A stretch of 64,000 nucleotides of DNA from CAJQHK01 sp038142525. GTDB taxonomy: Bacteria > Pseudomonadota > Alphaproteobacteria > Rickettsiales > UBA1997. The notes under the pieces are model-generated. The model had not been told where the DNA came from, did not search any database, and was given only the letters and a program-made list of their open reading frames with translations. The position numbers were made by a program, and so were the translations under genes. The stretch lies in the NCBI GenBank assembly GCA_038142525.1, contig JAYQKE010000002.1, forward strand, positions 1-64,000. Reading direction: 5' to 3'. Shown here in pieces: positions 20,475-29,981 of the stretch (position 1 is the first letter of the stretch; every line of letters begins with the position of its first letter).

Positions 20475-21826
20475 GGAACCTCTGAAAAACCAATTATCTA
20501 ATTTATAGATTTGAAACTGTTTAATTTTGTTATTTTTGCCAAAGTTTAGCAAAGTTATTTTATAAAATTTTGTTTGAATTTATTTGATAAAAATAGCCAG
20601 AAAAGCTTGATTTATCTAGCTTTTTTGCTTATTATTGATATATTAAATTCAAATAAAATATATAATTATGGCAACCCATCAATCATTTTTTTCATTAGAA
20701 ATTTCTGGTAGAAAATTAAGAGCTGAGAAGTTTCTTAATCAAATGACGGATATTATTCCATGGCAAAGATTGATTGATAAGATAGAGCCTTTTTATCCTA
20801 ATGGTACTAGTGATTACGGTGGCAGGAAGGTGACAGATTTATTATTAATATTTAAGATTCATTTGTTACAGCAGTGGTTTGGTCTTAGTGATCCAGCTAT
20901 GGAGGATGCTATATATGATAGAATAAGTTTTCAAAAATTCTTAAATATTGATATTGGTATTGATAATGTTCCGGATGAGACTGTGATATTGAGATTCCGT
21001 CATTTATTGGAAAAGCATAATTTATCGTCGATTATATTTAACGAGGTAAATTCATATCTTGAAGAGAATGATCTTTTGTTGAAGGAGGGTACGATAACTG
21101 ATGCGACATTAATATCTGCTCCAACTAGCACAAAAAACAAGAAGAGGAAAAGGGACCAAGAGATGTCTTCTACCAAGAAAGGGAAGAATTATTATTTTGG
21201 CATGAAGTCTCATATTGGTGTGCAAACTAAGGGTAAGCCAATTATTCATTCTATTGTCACGACGACAGCTAAAGATCATGATTCTACTAAAACAGAGGAG
21301 TTATTACATGGTGATGAAACTTCTTTATTTGGTGACAAGGCCTATGATGATAAGGCAATAAAAAGATTTTGTAGGAATCACAATATATTTTATGGTATAA
21401 CCAATAGAGCTAAATCTAACAAAAAACTTTCAAATAAGCAAAAAAAGAGGAATAAACAATTTTCATCAGTTCGAGCTAAAGTTGAACATCCATTTCAAAT
21501 TATAAAGCATCTTTGGGGCTATAGAAAGGTTAGATATAATGGTTTACAAAAGAATACTAATCAATTACAAATGCTATCATCCCTTGCTAATCTCTATATG
21601 GTTAGAAAAATACTACCAAATACAGCGTAACAAGGGATAAATGTGTCTAATTTAGCCAAAAATGGTAAAATTAGACAAGAAACTAGAGAAATTACCACAA
21701 ATAATGCCTAAATTTGTATAAAGATTGTTAATTTTTAACAAAATTAGCAATCTTTATCCAAATTATAAAAATTTTTTCTGAAAAATGAAAAAATAGACAA
21801 AATTAAATAGGAAAATCAGAGGTTCC
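20475..21826 (+). mobile_element. IS5-A element, copy 6
   Basis: Complete with a clear 4-bp duplication TTAA (20471-20474 and 21827-21830); the joined target reproduces the IS4 copy 1 sequence at about 10826. One base in the downstream hairpin differs (TTTGTATAAAG). Confidence 0.92.
20668..21630 (+). CDS. IS5-A transposase (320 aa), slightly diverged
   Basis: Intact; differs from the common version at Q5H and A11E (MATHQSFFSLEIS). The most diverged intact copy in the window. Confidence 0.95.
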   Translation: MATHQSFFSLEISGRKLRAEKFLNQMTDIIPWQRLIDKIEPFYPNGTSDYGGRKVTDLLLIFKIHLLQQWFGLSDPAMEDAIYDRISFQKFLNIDIGIDNVPDETVILRFRHLLEKHNLSSIIFNEVNSYLEENDLLLKEGTITDATLISAPTSTKNKKRKRDQEMSSTKKGKNYYFGMKSHIGVQTKGKPIIHSIVTTTAKDHDSTKTEELLHGDETSLFGDKAYDDKAIKRFCRNHNIFYGITNRAKSNKKLSNKQKKRNKQFSSVRAKVEHPFQIIKHLWGYRKVRYNGLQKNTNQLQMLSSLANLYMVRKILPNTA

Positions 21827-23279
21827 TTAATACATAATCAAAATTATTTTCCTTGCAAAGATTAGCGAATCTATTATTTCCGAAAAACCCCTATGCAACT
21901 ATTAATAGCTATATTTTAGATAATATCTTAGACCCTTTATAAAAGCTTCTTCCATTTTTATTTGTGACATTTGAATGGATATTTGCGCATCGAAAAATAT
22001 ATGGTAATTGCTTTACCATTTAAAATGGGAATGTCCAATCCCCTGTGTCAATTTAATTTTTTTCAAATTTTGCCTTAATAATTTTATTAAGAATTGAGAT
22101 TTTATTTTTACAAGATTTTAAGCGTAGCGTATCTTGTAAAAATATAAATCCAATTTTTAAGATAATTTTTGGCAAAAATTTGTTTTCCATTTTTTTTAGA
22201 TTTAGATTAATATTTTGTTATATTTAAGCTAAATCTAATTTGATTCTATCCTCAAATTTTATAGCAAATTGGCTAATTATCAAGCTCCAATTTGGTATTG
22301 GCATAGTCCATTTTTTCTTAATGTTTTGTATAGCAAGATAGAGTAACTTTTCTAATGATTGATCAGATGGAAAAGAGCCTTTAGTTTTGGTAATTTTTCT
22401 GACTTGCCTATGAAACCCTTCAACAGAATTAGTAGTATAAATTAGCTTTCTTATCTCTTTTGGATATTTAAAATAATTAGATAAATTATCCCAGTTATTA
22501 TTCCAAGATTTGAATATTATTGGATATTTTTTGCCCCATTTTTCTTCAATTAGAAGCAGTTTTTCTTCGGCTACTTCTTTGCTTGTTGCAGTATAAACAG
22601 TCTTTAAATCAGATATAAATTCTTTTTGATTTTTTGATGCAACATATTTGATAGAATTCCTAATTTGATGAATGATGCAAAGCTGAATCTCAGTTTTTGG
22701 AAATATTGAATTAATAGCCTCAGGAAAGCCCTTTAAGCCATCGACACAAGCAATCAATACGTCTTTTATACCTCTATTTTGTAAATCAGTTAAAATATTA
22801 AGCCAAAAATTAGCTCCCTCTGACTCTTGAAGATAAATTCCTAAAATATCTTTTTTACCATCCTTGTCAACTCCAAGAACTGAATAAAAAGCTTTACTAA
22901 TTATTTTTCCATTTTCTTTAACCTTAAAAAACATAGCATCAAGAAATATTATAGGATAAATCTCTTCTAACTGCCTTTCTTTAAATTCTGTTATTTTAGG
23001 TAATATTTTGTCTGTAATAGCTGTAATTGTAGATTTAGATATCTCAATGTCATATATCTCTTCAATATGAGATGATATATCTCTATAACTCATACCATAA
23101 GAATATAGAGTTATAATTTTATCATCTAATTCTGGAGTTAAAATAGTTTGACCTTTCTTAACTATTTTAGGATCAAAAGATGAATTTCTATCCCTTGGAG
23201 TATTTAACTCAAATTGACCTCTATCGGTTTTGACTATTTTAGAAGAAAATCCATTTTTCCTATTGGTAACATCATCTTC

Positions 23280-24632
23280 GGAACCTCTGATTTTCCTATT
23301 TAATTTTGTCTATTTTTTCATTTTTCAGAAAAAATTTTTATAATTTGGATAAAGATTGCTAATTTTGTTAAAAATTAACAATCTTTATCCAAATTTAGGC
23401 ATTATTTGTGGTAATTTCTCTAGTTTCTTGTCTAATTTTACCATTTTTGGCTAAATTAGACACATTTATCCCTTGTTACGCTGTATTTGGTAGTATTTTT
23501 CTAACCATATAGAGATTAGCAAGGGATGATAGCATTTGTAATTGATTAGTATTCTTTTGTAAACCATTATATCTAACCTTTCTATAGCCCCAAAGATGCT
23601 TTATAATTTGAAATGGATGTTCAACTTTAGCTCGAACTGATGAAAATTGTTTATTCCTCTTTTTTTGCTTATTTGAAAGTTTTTTGTTAGATTTAGCTCT
23701 ATTGGTTATACCATAAAATATATTGTGATTCCTACAAAATCTTTTTATTGCCTTATCATCATAGGCCTTGTCACCAAATAAAGAAGTTTCATCACCATGT
23801 AATAACTCCTCTGTTTTAGTAGAATCATGATCTTTAGCTGTCGTCGTGACAATAGAATGAATAATTGGCTTACCCTTAGTTTGCACACCAATATGAGACT
23901 TCATGCCAAAATAATAATTCTTCCCTTTCTTGGTAGAAGACATCTCTTGGTCCCTTTTCCTCTTCTTGTTTTTTGTGCTAGTTGGAGCAGATATTAATGT
24001 CGCATCAGTTATCGTACCCTCCTTCAACAAAAGATCATTCTCTTCAAGATATGAATTTACCTCGTTAAATATAATCGACGATAAATTATGCTTTTCCAAT
24101 AAATGACGGAATCTCAATATCACAGTCTCATCCGGAACATTATCAATACCAATATCAATATTTAAGAATTTTTGAAAACTTATTCTATCATATATAGCAT
24201 CCTCCATAGCTGGATCACTAAGACCAAACCACTGCTGTAACAAATGAATCTTAAATATTAATAATAAATCTGTCACCTTCCTGCCACCGTAATCACTAGT
24301 ACCATTAGGATAAAAAGGCTCTATCTTATCAATCAATCTTTGCCATGGAATAATATCCGTCATTTGATTAAGAAACTTCTCCGCTCTTAATTTTCTACCA
24401 GAAATTGCTAATGAAAAAAATGATTGCTGGGTTGCCATAATTATATATTTTATTTGAATTTAATATATCAATAATAAGCAAAAAAGCTAGATAAATCAAG
24501 CTTTTCTGGCTATTTTTATCAATAATAAATTCAAACAAAATTTTATAAAATAACTTTGCTAAACTTTGGCAAAAATAACAAAATTAAACAGTTTCAAATC
24601 TATAAATTAGATAATTGGTTTTTCAGAGGTTC
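23280..24632 (-). mobile_element. IS5-A element, copy 7, inside IS256
   Basis: Right end complete (GGAACCTCTGATTTTCC); left end stops at GAGGTTC, one base short. No matching target duplication; the left-end flank carries the duplicated IS256 piece described for IS256 copy 2, a sign of local rearrangement. An ATAATAA in place of AAATAA near 24522 gives a 3-bp longer leader. Confidence 0.9.
23476..24438 (-). CDS. IS5-A transposase (320 aa)
   Basis: Intact; common version of the protein with all three candidate catalytic residues. Confidence 0.95.
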   Translation of the reverse strand: MATQQSFFSLAISGRKLRAEKFLNQMTDIIPWQRLIDKIEPFYPNGTSDYGGRKVTDLLLIFKIHLLQQWFGLSDPAMEDAIYDRISFQKFLNIDIGIDNVPDETVILRFRHLLEKHNLSSIIFNEVNSYLEENDLLLKEGTITDATLISAPTSTKNKKRKRDQEMSSTKKGKNYYFGMKSHIGVQTKGKPIIHSIVTTTAKDHDSTKTEELLHGDETSLFGDKAYDDKAIKRFCRNHNIFYGITNRAKSNKKLSNKQKKRNKQFSSVRAKVEHPFQIIKHLWGYRKVRYNGLQKNTNQLQMLSSLANLYMVRKILPNTA

Positions 24633-25484
24633 TGGAGTTAAAATAGTTTGACCTTTCTTCTATTTTAGGATTTTTTAGAATTTTCAAAAATGATTATCCA
24701 ATTCGGATTGCATTGGCAGTTTCAAGAAAATCTTTTAACATACTGGTAAATATACCATCTTTGCCAGAAAATCCTTTTCCAGCATACAATTTGTCTATAG
24801 CTTCTTTCTTGAACTTTTGATAATCAAAATCCTCTTCAAGATCTTGATTGTCAGAGTTATTTCGAAAATTATTTAAAGATTTTAATTTGTGATTCATGAT
24901 ATTATCAATTTAAGTTAATGTTAAAATTTATAATTATTTATGAGAATAAAATTTAATAAATTAAATTTTATTCTCATTTTAACTTAAATTGACACAGTTA
25001 AAAAAACGCTCCCTTTAAAATAACTGAAGCACTAAGAATTAAGAAATTATTTTCATGACTTGTGAAGTCGATATTTATTTGTATTCTTTGACCTTTCAAT
25101 ATTACATTTTTTTTTCCTCTAACAAGCTAAATATTAGCTTCACATGTTTTTTAAAAAGGAATCATCTATCTGGAAATCTTTGCTCTGTAATAATCTATAA
25201 ACAGCCATATCATTTGTCTTAAAGCTTTTATTGTTTTCCTTTGAAAGCTGTCTGGCTATTTGGATAAGTATTATTACCGCATCGCATTATCGCAGTTGTT
25301 ATATTAGCTAACCTCTTTGGAAGAACTTTTTTCACTGAAATATTGATTTATTAATTCTTTCATGATCCTTATTTTGATTAAGGAGGATATGATATATCGT
25401 GAAAATTAATGATCAATAATTATGTAGGGGAGTAAGGCTAAAAGGGTAGTTCCAACAATTGTCAATTGTAATGCAAAATTAAGA

Positions 25485-26596
25485 CCTTTGCATAAATCAT
25501 TGATTTTTCTCTAATTTTCCTTCAGAATATTTTTTTTTTGAAGGAAATTTTTGGAAAAAACTGTATTTTTTGATATTTTTGACAATTTATTGGCAAAAAT
25601 ATTGGTTATTTCGGTGTTTTTGTGGTATTCTTTGTTGTTTTGTGGATTTTGGACACAATTATCCTAATTCCAGTTGTTTTGGTGGCACCAATGCTTTTAT
25701 TTTATTAACTGCTTTGAGTAGATTTAAACAAATAGCTTTTAGAGTAAATTGAGCATTTACTTTTTTTGTTGTAAAATAAGAAGCTTTATTGAATTTAAAT
25801 CTTCTTTTTAGAGTTCAAAAGATTGTTCAACAATAAATCTTCTTTTTGATACAGCTTTATTAAATCTTTTTTGCCATTTGGTCATGGGTTTTCCTTTTGG
25901 CTTTTTATACATCAATCTGGTTTTGATGCCTTTTTTCGTAAGATATCTCTATTTCCTTTAGAATCATAACCCTTATCTCCAGAAAATTTATCACAATCCG
26001 TTACCATATCCTCCATTTGATTAATCTCAGATTGATTGGCTGGAATTGTTTTGGTTTTATTGATAAATCCTTCTTCATCTGTTGTGGCAAATGATTTAAA
26101 TCCAAAATGATATTTATTTCCCTTCTTTAGCCAAGTGGCATCTGGATCTGCCGATTCTGATTGCTCAATAGTTAAGTTTCCTATTTTATTATTAGAAATT
26201 TGATCTTCATTCCTGTCTTTAGTAATATTATCTTCTATTGTCTTTGTCCTATTTGGTCTAGAATTAGACTCAATCAATGTAGCATCTATTACTGCAAGAT
26301 TAGCTTTTTTAACTTTGAGATTATTCTCTGATAATTGATTATTAATCTCAGATAATAATTTATCTAACAAATCTCTTTCAATTAATTTATTTCTGAATCT
26401 ACAGATAGTTGAATGATCTGGCACCTTATCACTAATATCAAAGCCACAAAATGATATAAAATCAAGCCTTACCTTTACAGCATATTCTAATTCTTCATCG
26501 CTTAAACTATTCCATTGACCAAGTAGAACAAGCTTTAACATAGATATTTTATCATAAGATTTTCTACCTCTGTCGCTATTTTCATTAAAGTCTTTT
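25485..26596 (-). mobile_element. IS5-B element, copy 2, 3' part
   Basis: Minus strand, from its AAGACCTTTGCAT end at 25489 to the point where IS5-A copy 8 cuts it (26597). On the other side of IS5-A, IS5-B sequence resumes but in the opposite orientation, so the element was rearranged. Confidence 0.8.
25659..26596 (-). pseudogene. IS5-B transposase, truncated and frameshifted
   Basis: LKLVLLGQWNSLSDEELEYA, PDHSTICRFRNKLIERDL, then VIDATLIES with the first Asp, GFKSFATTDEEGFI, and FSGDKGYDSKGN with the second. A shift near 25915 ends the long frame at 25912; in the next frame KWQKRFNKAVSKRRFIVEQS supplies the final Glu, and the protein would end VPPKQLELG at 25659. N-terminal residues are lost at the IS5-A junction. 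Confidence 0.8.
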
Positions 26597-27948
26597 GGAA
26601 CCTCTGAAAAACCAATTATCTAATTTATAGATTTGAAACTGTTTAATTTTGTTATTTTTGCCAAAGTTTAGCAAAGTTATTTTATAAAATTTTGTTTGAA
26701 TTTATTTGATAAAAATAGCCAGAAAAGCTTGATTTATCTAGCTTTTTTGCTTATTATTGATATATTAAATTCAAATAAAATATATAATTATGGCAACCCA
26801 GCAATCATTTTTTTCATTAGCAATTTCTGGTAGAAAATTAAGAGCGGAGAAGTTTCTTAATCAAATGACGGATATTATTCCATGGCAAAGATTGATTGAT
26901 AAGATAGAGCCTTTTTATCCTAATGGTACTAGTGATTACGGTGGCAGGAAGGTGACAGATTTATTATTAATATTTAAGATTCATTTGTTACAGCAGTGGT
27001 TTGGTCTTAGTGATCCAGCTATGGAGGATGCTATATATGATAGAATAAGTTTTCAAAAATTCTTAAATATTGATATTGGTATTGATAATGTTCCGGATGA
27101 GACTGTGATATTGAGATTCCGTCATTTATTGGAAAAGCATAATTTATCGTCGATTATATTTAACGAGGTAAATTCATATCTTGAAGAGAATGATCTTTTG
27201 TTGAAGGAGGGTACGATAACTGATGCGACATTAATATCTGCTCCAACTAGTACAAAAAACAAGAAGAGGAAAAGGGACCAAGAGATGTCTTCTACCAAGA
27301 AAGGGAAGAATTATTATTTTGGCATGAAGTCTCATATTGGTGTGCAAACTAAGGGTAAGCCAATTATTCATTCTATTGTCACGACGACAGCTAAAGATCA
27401 TGATTCTACTAAAACAGAGGAGTTATTACATGGTGATGAAACTTCTTTATTTGGTGACAAGGCCTATGATGATAAGGCAATAAAAAGATTTTGTAGGAAT
27501 CACAATATATTTTATGGTATAACCAATAGAGCTAAATCTAACAAAAAACTTTCAAATAAGCAAAAAAAGAGGAATAAACAATTTTCATCAGTTCGAGCTA
27601 AAGTTGAACATCCATTTCAAATTATAAAGCATCTTTGGGGCTATAGAAAGGTTAGATATAATGGTTTACAAAAGAATACTAATCAATTACAAATGCTATC
27701 ATCCCTTGCTAATCTCTATATGGTTAGAAAAATACTACCAAATACAGCGTAACAAGGGATAAATGTGTCTAATTTAGCCAAAAATGGTAAAATTAGACAA
27801 GAAACTAGAGAAATTACCACAAATAATGCCTAAATTTGGATAAAGATTGTTAATTTTTAACAAAATTAGCAATCTTTATCCAAATTATAAAAATTTTTTC
27901 TGAAAAATGAAAAAATAGACAAAATTAAATAGGAAAATCAGAGGTTCC
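26597..27948 (+). mobile_element. IS5-A element, copy 8, at an inverted IS5-B junction
   Basis: Complete ends. Left flank is IS5-B on the minus strand (...TTAAAGTCTTTT), right flank is the 5' part of IS5-B on the plus strand (TAAAAAATGACAG). No duplication; marks an inversion or recombination breakpoint. Confidence 0.9.
26790..27752 (+). CDS. IS5-A transposase (320 aa)
   Basis: Intact common version, candidate D145/D223/E273 present. Confidence 0.95.
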   Translation: MATQQSFFSLAISGRKLRAEKFLNQMTDIIPWQRLIDKIEPFYPNGTSDYGGRKVTDLLLIFKIHLLQQWFGLSDPAMEDAIYDRISFQKFLNIDIGIDNVPDETVILRFRHLLEKHNLSSIIFNEVNSYLEENDLLLKEGTITDATLISAPTSTKNKKRKRDQEMSSTKKGKNYYFGMKSHIGVQTKGKPIIHSIVTTTAKDHDSTKTEELLHGDETSLFGDKAYDDKAIKRFCRNHNIFYGITNRAKSNKKLSNKQKKRNKQFSSVRAKVEHPFQIIKHLWGYRKVRYNGLQKNTNQLQMLSSLANLYMVRKILPNTA

Positions 27949-28250
27949 TAAAAAATGACAGTAAATTGTTAAAGTTAGATAAATTAATAAATTGGGAGAG
28001 GTTGAGCTAGATCTTTATTTATTTCGAAAAAGAAAAAATTGTCAAGATAAAAAAACCAACAAAAAAGATTTTTAATGCAAAGGTCTTAAAATAGCGACAG
28101 AGGTAGAAAATCTTATGATAAAATATCTATTGTTTTTAACCACTTTTCTACTTGGTCAATGGATTATTCCTTCCAACTCATTTTCTTTTTAAGCAATGAA
28201 GAATTCTGAATACTCCTGAGATAAATTCCTAATATTTTGTACACAAATTA
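27949..28250 (+). pseudogene. Decayed, insertion-riddled IS5-B 5' fragment
   Basis: Colinear with IS5-B codons ~14-60: AAATGACAGTAAATTGTTAA at the start is perfect, then AATAGCGACAGAGG and GGTAGAAAATCTTATG, then CTACTTGGTCAATGGA. Between these matching blocks are foreign inserts of 4-30 bp, one of which contains ATGCAAAGGTCTT, the complement of the IS5-B end. No reading frame survives. The patchwork is unlike simple point decay. Confidence 0.5.
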
Positions 28251-28318
28251 TAAGAGCTTAAATTCTAAAAGTCTACTAAGGTAATAATTTATTTTTTTTT
28301 TAGTCATGATCATTTATC

Positions 28319-29826
28319 AGAACTGCACCCATTTGTTAGACCATTACCTCTTTAAAAGTCATAGACTTTTTCTTTAAATTCGGTGTAGAAATTTTTGAAT
28401 TTTCTGAAATTTTAGAATGGCCCTAAATAGCCAAATTCGTAGAAATTTCTGGAAAATTATAAAATTTCGTATTTCATATTTTAGATTTTAATTATTTTTT
28501 ATTTTAAAATCTAATTCTTTTTTCTCTTACTGTCATCATTATAGTAAATTTGACTAGGAGTTTTGTAATTCAAAGATTGATGAGGTCTTTGATAATTATA
28601 AAAATGGATAAATCTTGTTATTTGCCTCTTTAATTCTTCTATATTATCAGGAGGATTGAGAAAAATTTGTTCATATTTTACAGTTCTCCAGAATCTTTCA
28701 ATAATTACATTGTCTACCCACCTACCTTTTCCATCCATTGATATTTGAATATTTCGTTTTTTTAATTCATTTATCCAATTACCGCTGGTAAATTGAGATC
28801 CTTGATCAGTATTAATAATTGTTGGAATAATTTTATGATTTTTTATTCCCTTTTTTAATATTTCAACACAATTATTAGTTTCCATAGAAATTGATAATTT
28901 TGATGCAACAACAAATCTAGAACTCCAATCAATTAGCGACATTAAATAAACAAATCCTACTGGTGTTTTGATGTAAGTTATATCAATTGCCCAAGTGTGA
29001 TTTGGCTTATCTATTTTAGATTTATCTTCTAATAAATAAGGATATTTGTAATCTTTTTTATTGATGATTGTTGTCTTTTTCTTTGGATAAAGAGCTTTAA
29101 TCTTTAGTACTCTCATTAATCTAAGAATCTTCTTGCGATTAATTTTATTATTATGATTTCTATCTTGATTGATTATTTCTGTAATTCTTCTATATCCGAA
29201 AAATTGATATTTACTCCAGATATTATGAATATCTTTGCATAAACTATTAATCTTAGAAATATCAATCCTAGATTTATAATAAAAATTAGATCTATTAATA
29301 TCTAACAATCTACATCTATTTCTGACAGCTAAATTATACATATCTGATGATAATTTTAGAAATTTGATTTTCTTAGAATAATCTAACTGTCCAGAAACTT
29401 TTTTAAGAAATCTCTTTCCATTGTTAATTGACCTATTTTCTTATATAATTTATCAATTTCTTTATCCTTCTTTTTTTGTTCTTTTTTACTTAATTTTTCT
29501 TCTTTAGATAACTTAGAATCAGAAAATATATCATTACCGCTAGCTTTAAACTGCTTAACCCATTTATGCAATGTTGATTTAGCAATATCATATTCGCTAC
29601 AAATCTGATAAATTGTATAATTTTCGGATAAATATTTCATTACAACTTTAAACTTAAAATCAGAATTATATTTTTTAATTTCTTTTGACATAATTTATTA
29701 AATTAAATTTTTAATTAACAGATGAAAAAATATTAGCATATTTTTCCATCTTCCAAATCGAAATTTAAAGAAATTATAGTCTATGAAATTTAAAAATTAA
29801 TGGTCTGAATTTTAGGGGGCATTTCT
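28319..29826 (-). mobile_element. IS3-A element, copy 2, complete
   Basis: Ends AGAACTGCACCC (28319) and GGGGGCATTTCT (29826), each the inverted partner of the other. About 1.51 kb. No clear 3-bp duplication. The only copy here with both reading frames whole. Confidence 0.82.
28511..29691 (-). CDS. IS3-A transposase OrfAB (orfA 102 aa + orfB 276 aa)
   Basis: orfA (29691-29383) starts MSKEIKKYNSDFKFK, has a helix-turn-helix (IYQICSEYDIAKSTLHKW) and a leucine-rich coiled helix (KKIGQLTMERDFLKKFL). orfB (from 29341, open further upstream) has an HTH_21-like start and the integrase core WAIDITYIKT, INTDQGSQF, VIIERFWRT. orfB is in the -1 frame. The slippery heptamer A-AAA-AAG at 29404-29398 (coding strand), just before the orfA stop, is the classical IS3-family site for making the fused OrfAB. 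Last residues DDSKRKKN differ from copy 1 because of one extra A near 28520. Confidence 0.9.
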
Positions 29827-29838
29827 CTCTCTGTCCGC

Positions 29839-29897
29839 CCATATATAACTTTTTCCTTCGCCAGCTTTGAGGCGCTACAAAAAAAGTTATATATAGG
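29839..29897. repeat. Two-tier hairpin between IS3-A and rmuC
   Basis: Outer arms CCATATATAACTTTTT (29839-29854) and AAAAAGTTATATATAGG (29881-29897); inner stem CGCC (29859-29862) with GGCG (29871-29874) around loop AGCTTTGA. The inner part is far richer in G/C than the surroundings. It could be a terminator for rmuC, but the stem is long for that; it might be a repeat family member or small structured RNA. No second copy was found in the window. Confidence 0.5.
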
Positions 29898-29981
29898 CTA
29901 GTATGAGCATAAATTAAATTACACAGTTATTTGAATATTCCCCTTATGATAAAATTTTTGTAGGTTTTTATTTAAAGAAAG

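Larger units (their letters stand above)
22224..24897 (-). pseudogene. IS256 transposase, split by IS5-A
   Basis: N-terminal residues to LETANAIRIG at 24694-24897, middle and catalytic part from about 23279 down to 22224 (frame intact from MSYRDISS). The catalytic D-D-E residues (LDAMFF, ACVDGLKG, SVEGFHRQ) are all in the undamaged part. Confidence 0.88.
22027..25013 (-). mobile_element. IS256-family element, copy 2, interrupted by IS5-A
   Basis: 8-bp duplication TTTAAAAT (22019-22026, 25014-25021). Transposase 22224-24897 on the minus strand is cut by IS5-A copy 7 at 23280-24632. The segment at 24630-24700 is scrambled: it repeats about 45 bp copied from elsewhere in the same gene (CTGGAGTTAAAATAGTTTG, also at 23128) before the N-terminal codons resume, and CATTGGCAG carries an extra T. 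Confidence 0.87.
19952..25436 (-). mobile_element. IS4-family element, copy 2, holding nested IS5-A, IS256 and a second IS5-A
   Basis: Terminal repeat CTTACTCCCCTACATAAT at one end and its complement at the other, flanked by the 10-bp duplication GCTAAAAGGG (19942-19951 and 25437-25446). Its transposase on the minus strand is in three pieces: C-terminal 19953-20474, middle 21827-22026, N-terminal 25014-25364. Between them sit IS5-A copy 6 (TTAA duplication) and IS256 copy 2 (TTTAAAAT duplication), and IS256 copy 2 itself contains IS5-A copy 7. The pieces also have small indels against copy 1. Confidence 0.88.
19410..25484 (-). pseudogene. Unknown gene, split by IS4 and cut by IS5-B
   Basis: Not recognised. 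The 3' part, 19410 to about 19951, encodes LLARFITRTVDDEDTAIQCV, then two hydrophobic helices (FLLNIALTYAVSLIASDYF and MMDVAFNVAFATILSVL), a Ser/Glu-rich stretch and the end VQNVANQKFRGI. The frame is open upstream of the first ATG at 19844 right up to the IS4 end. Beyond IS4, at 25446-25484, the same frame continues (FALQLTIVGTTLLARF when joined over the 10-bp duplication), then stops at the end of IS5-B. So the N-terminus is lost. The helices and acidic tail would suit a small membrane-associated protein; no function is claimed. Confidence 0.65.
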
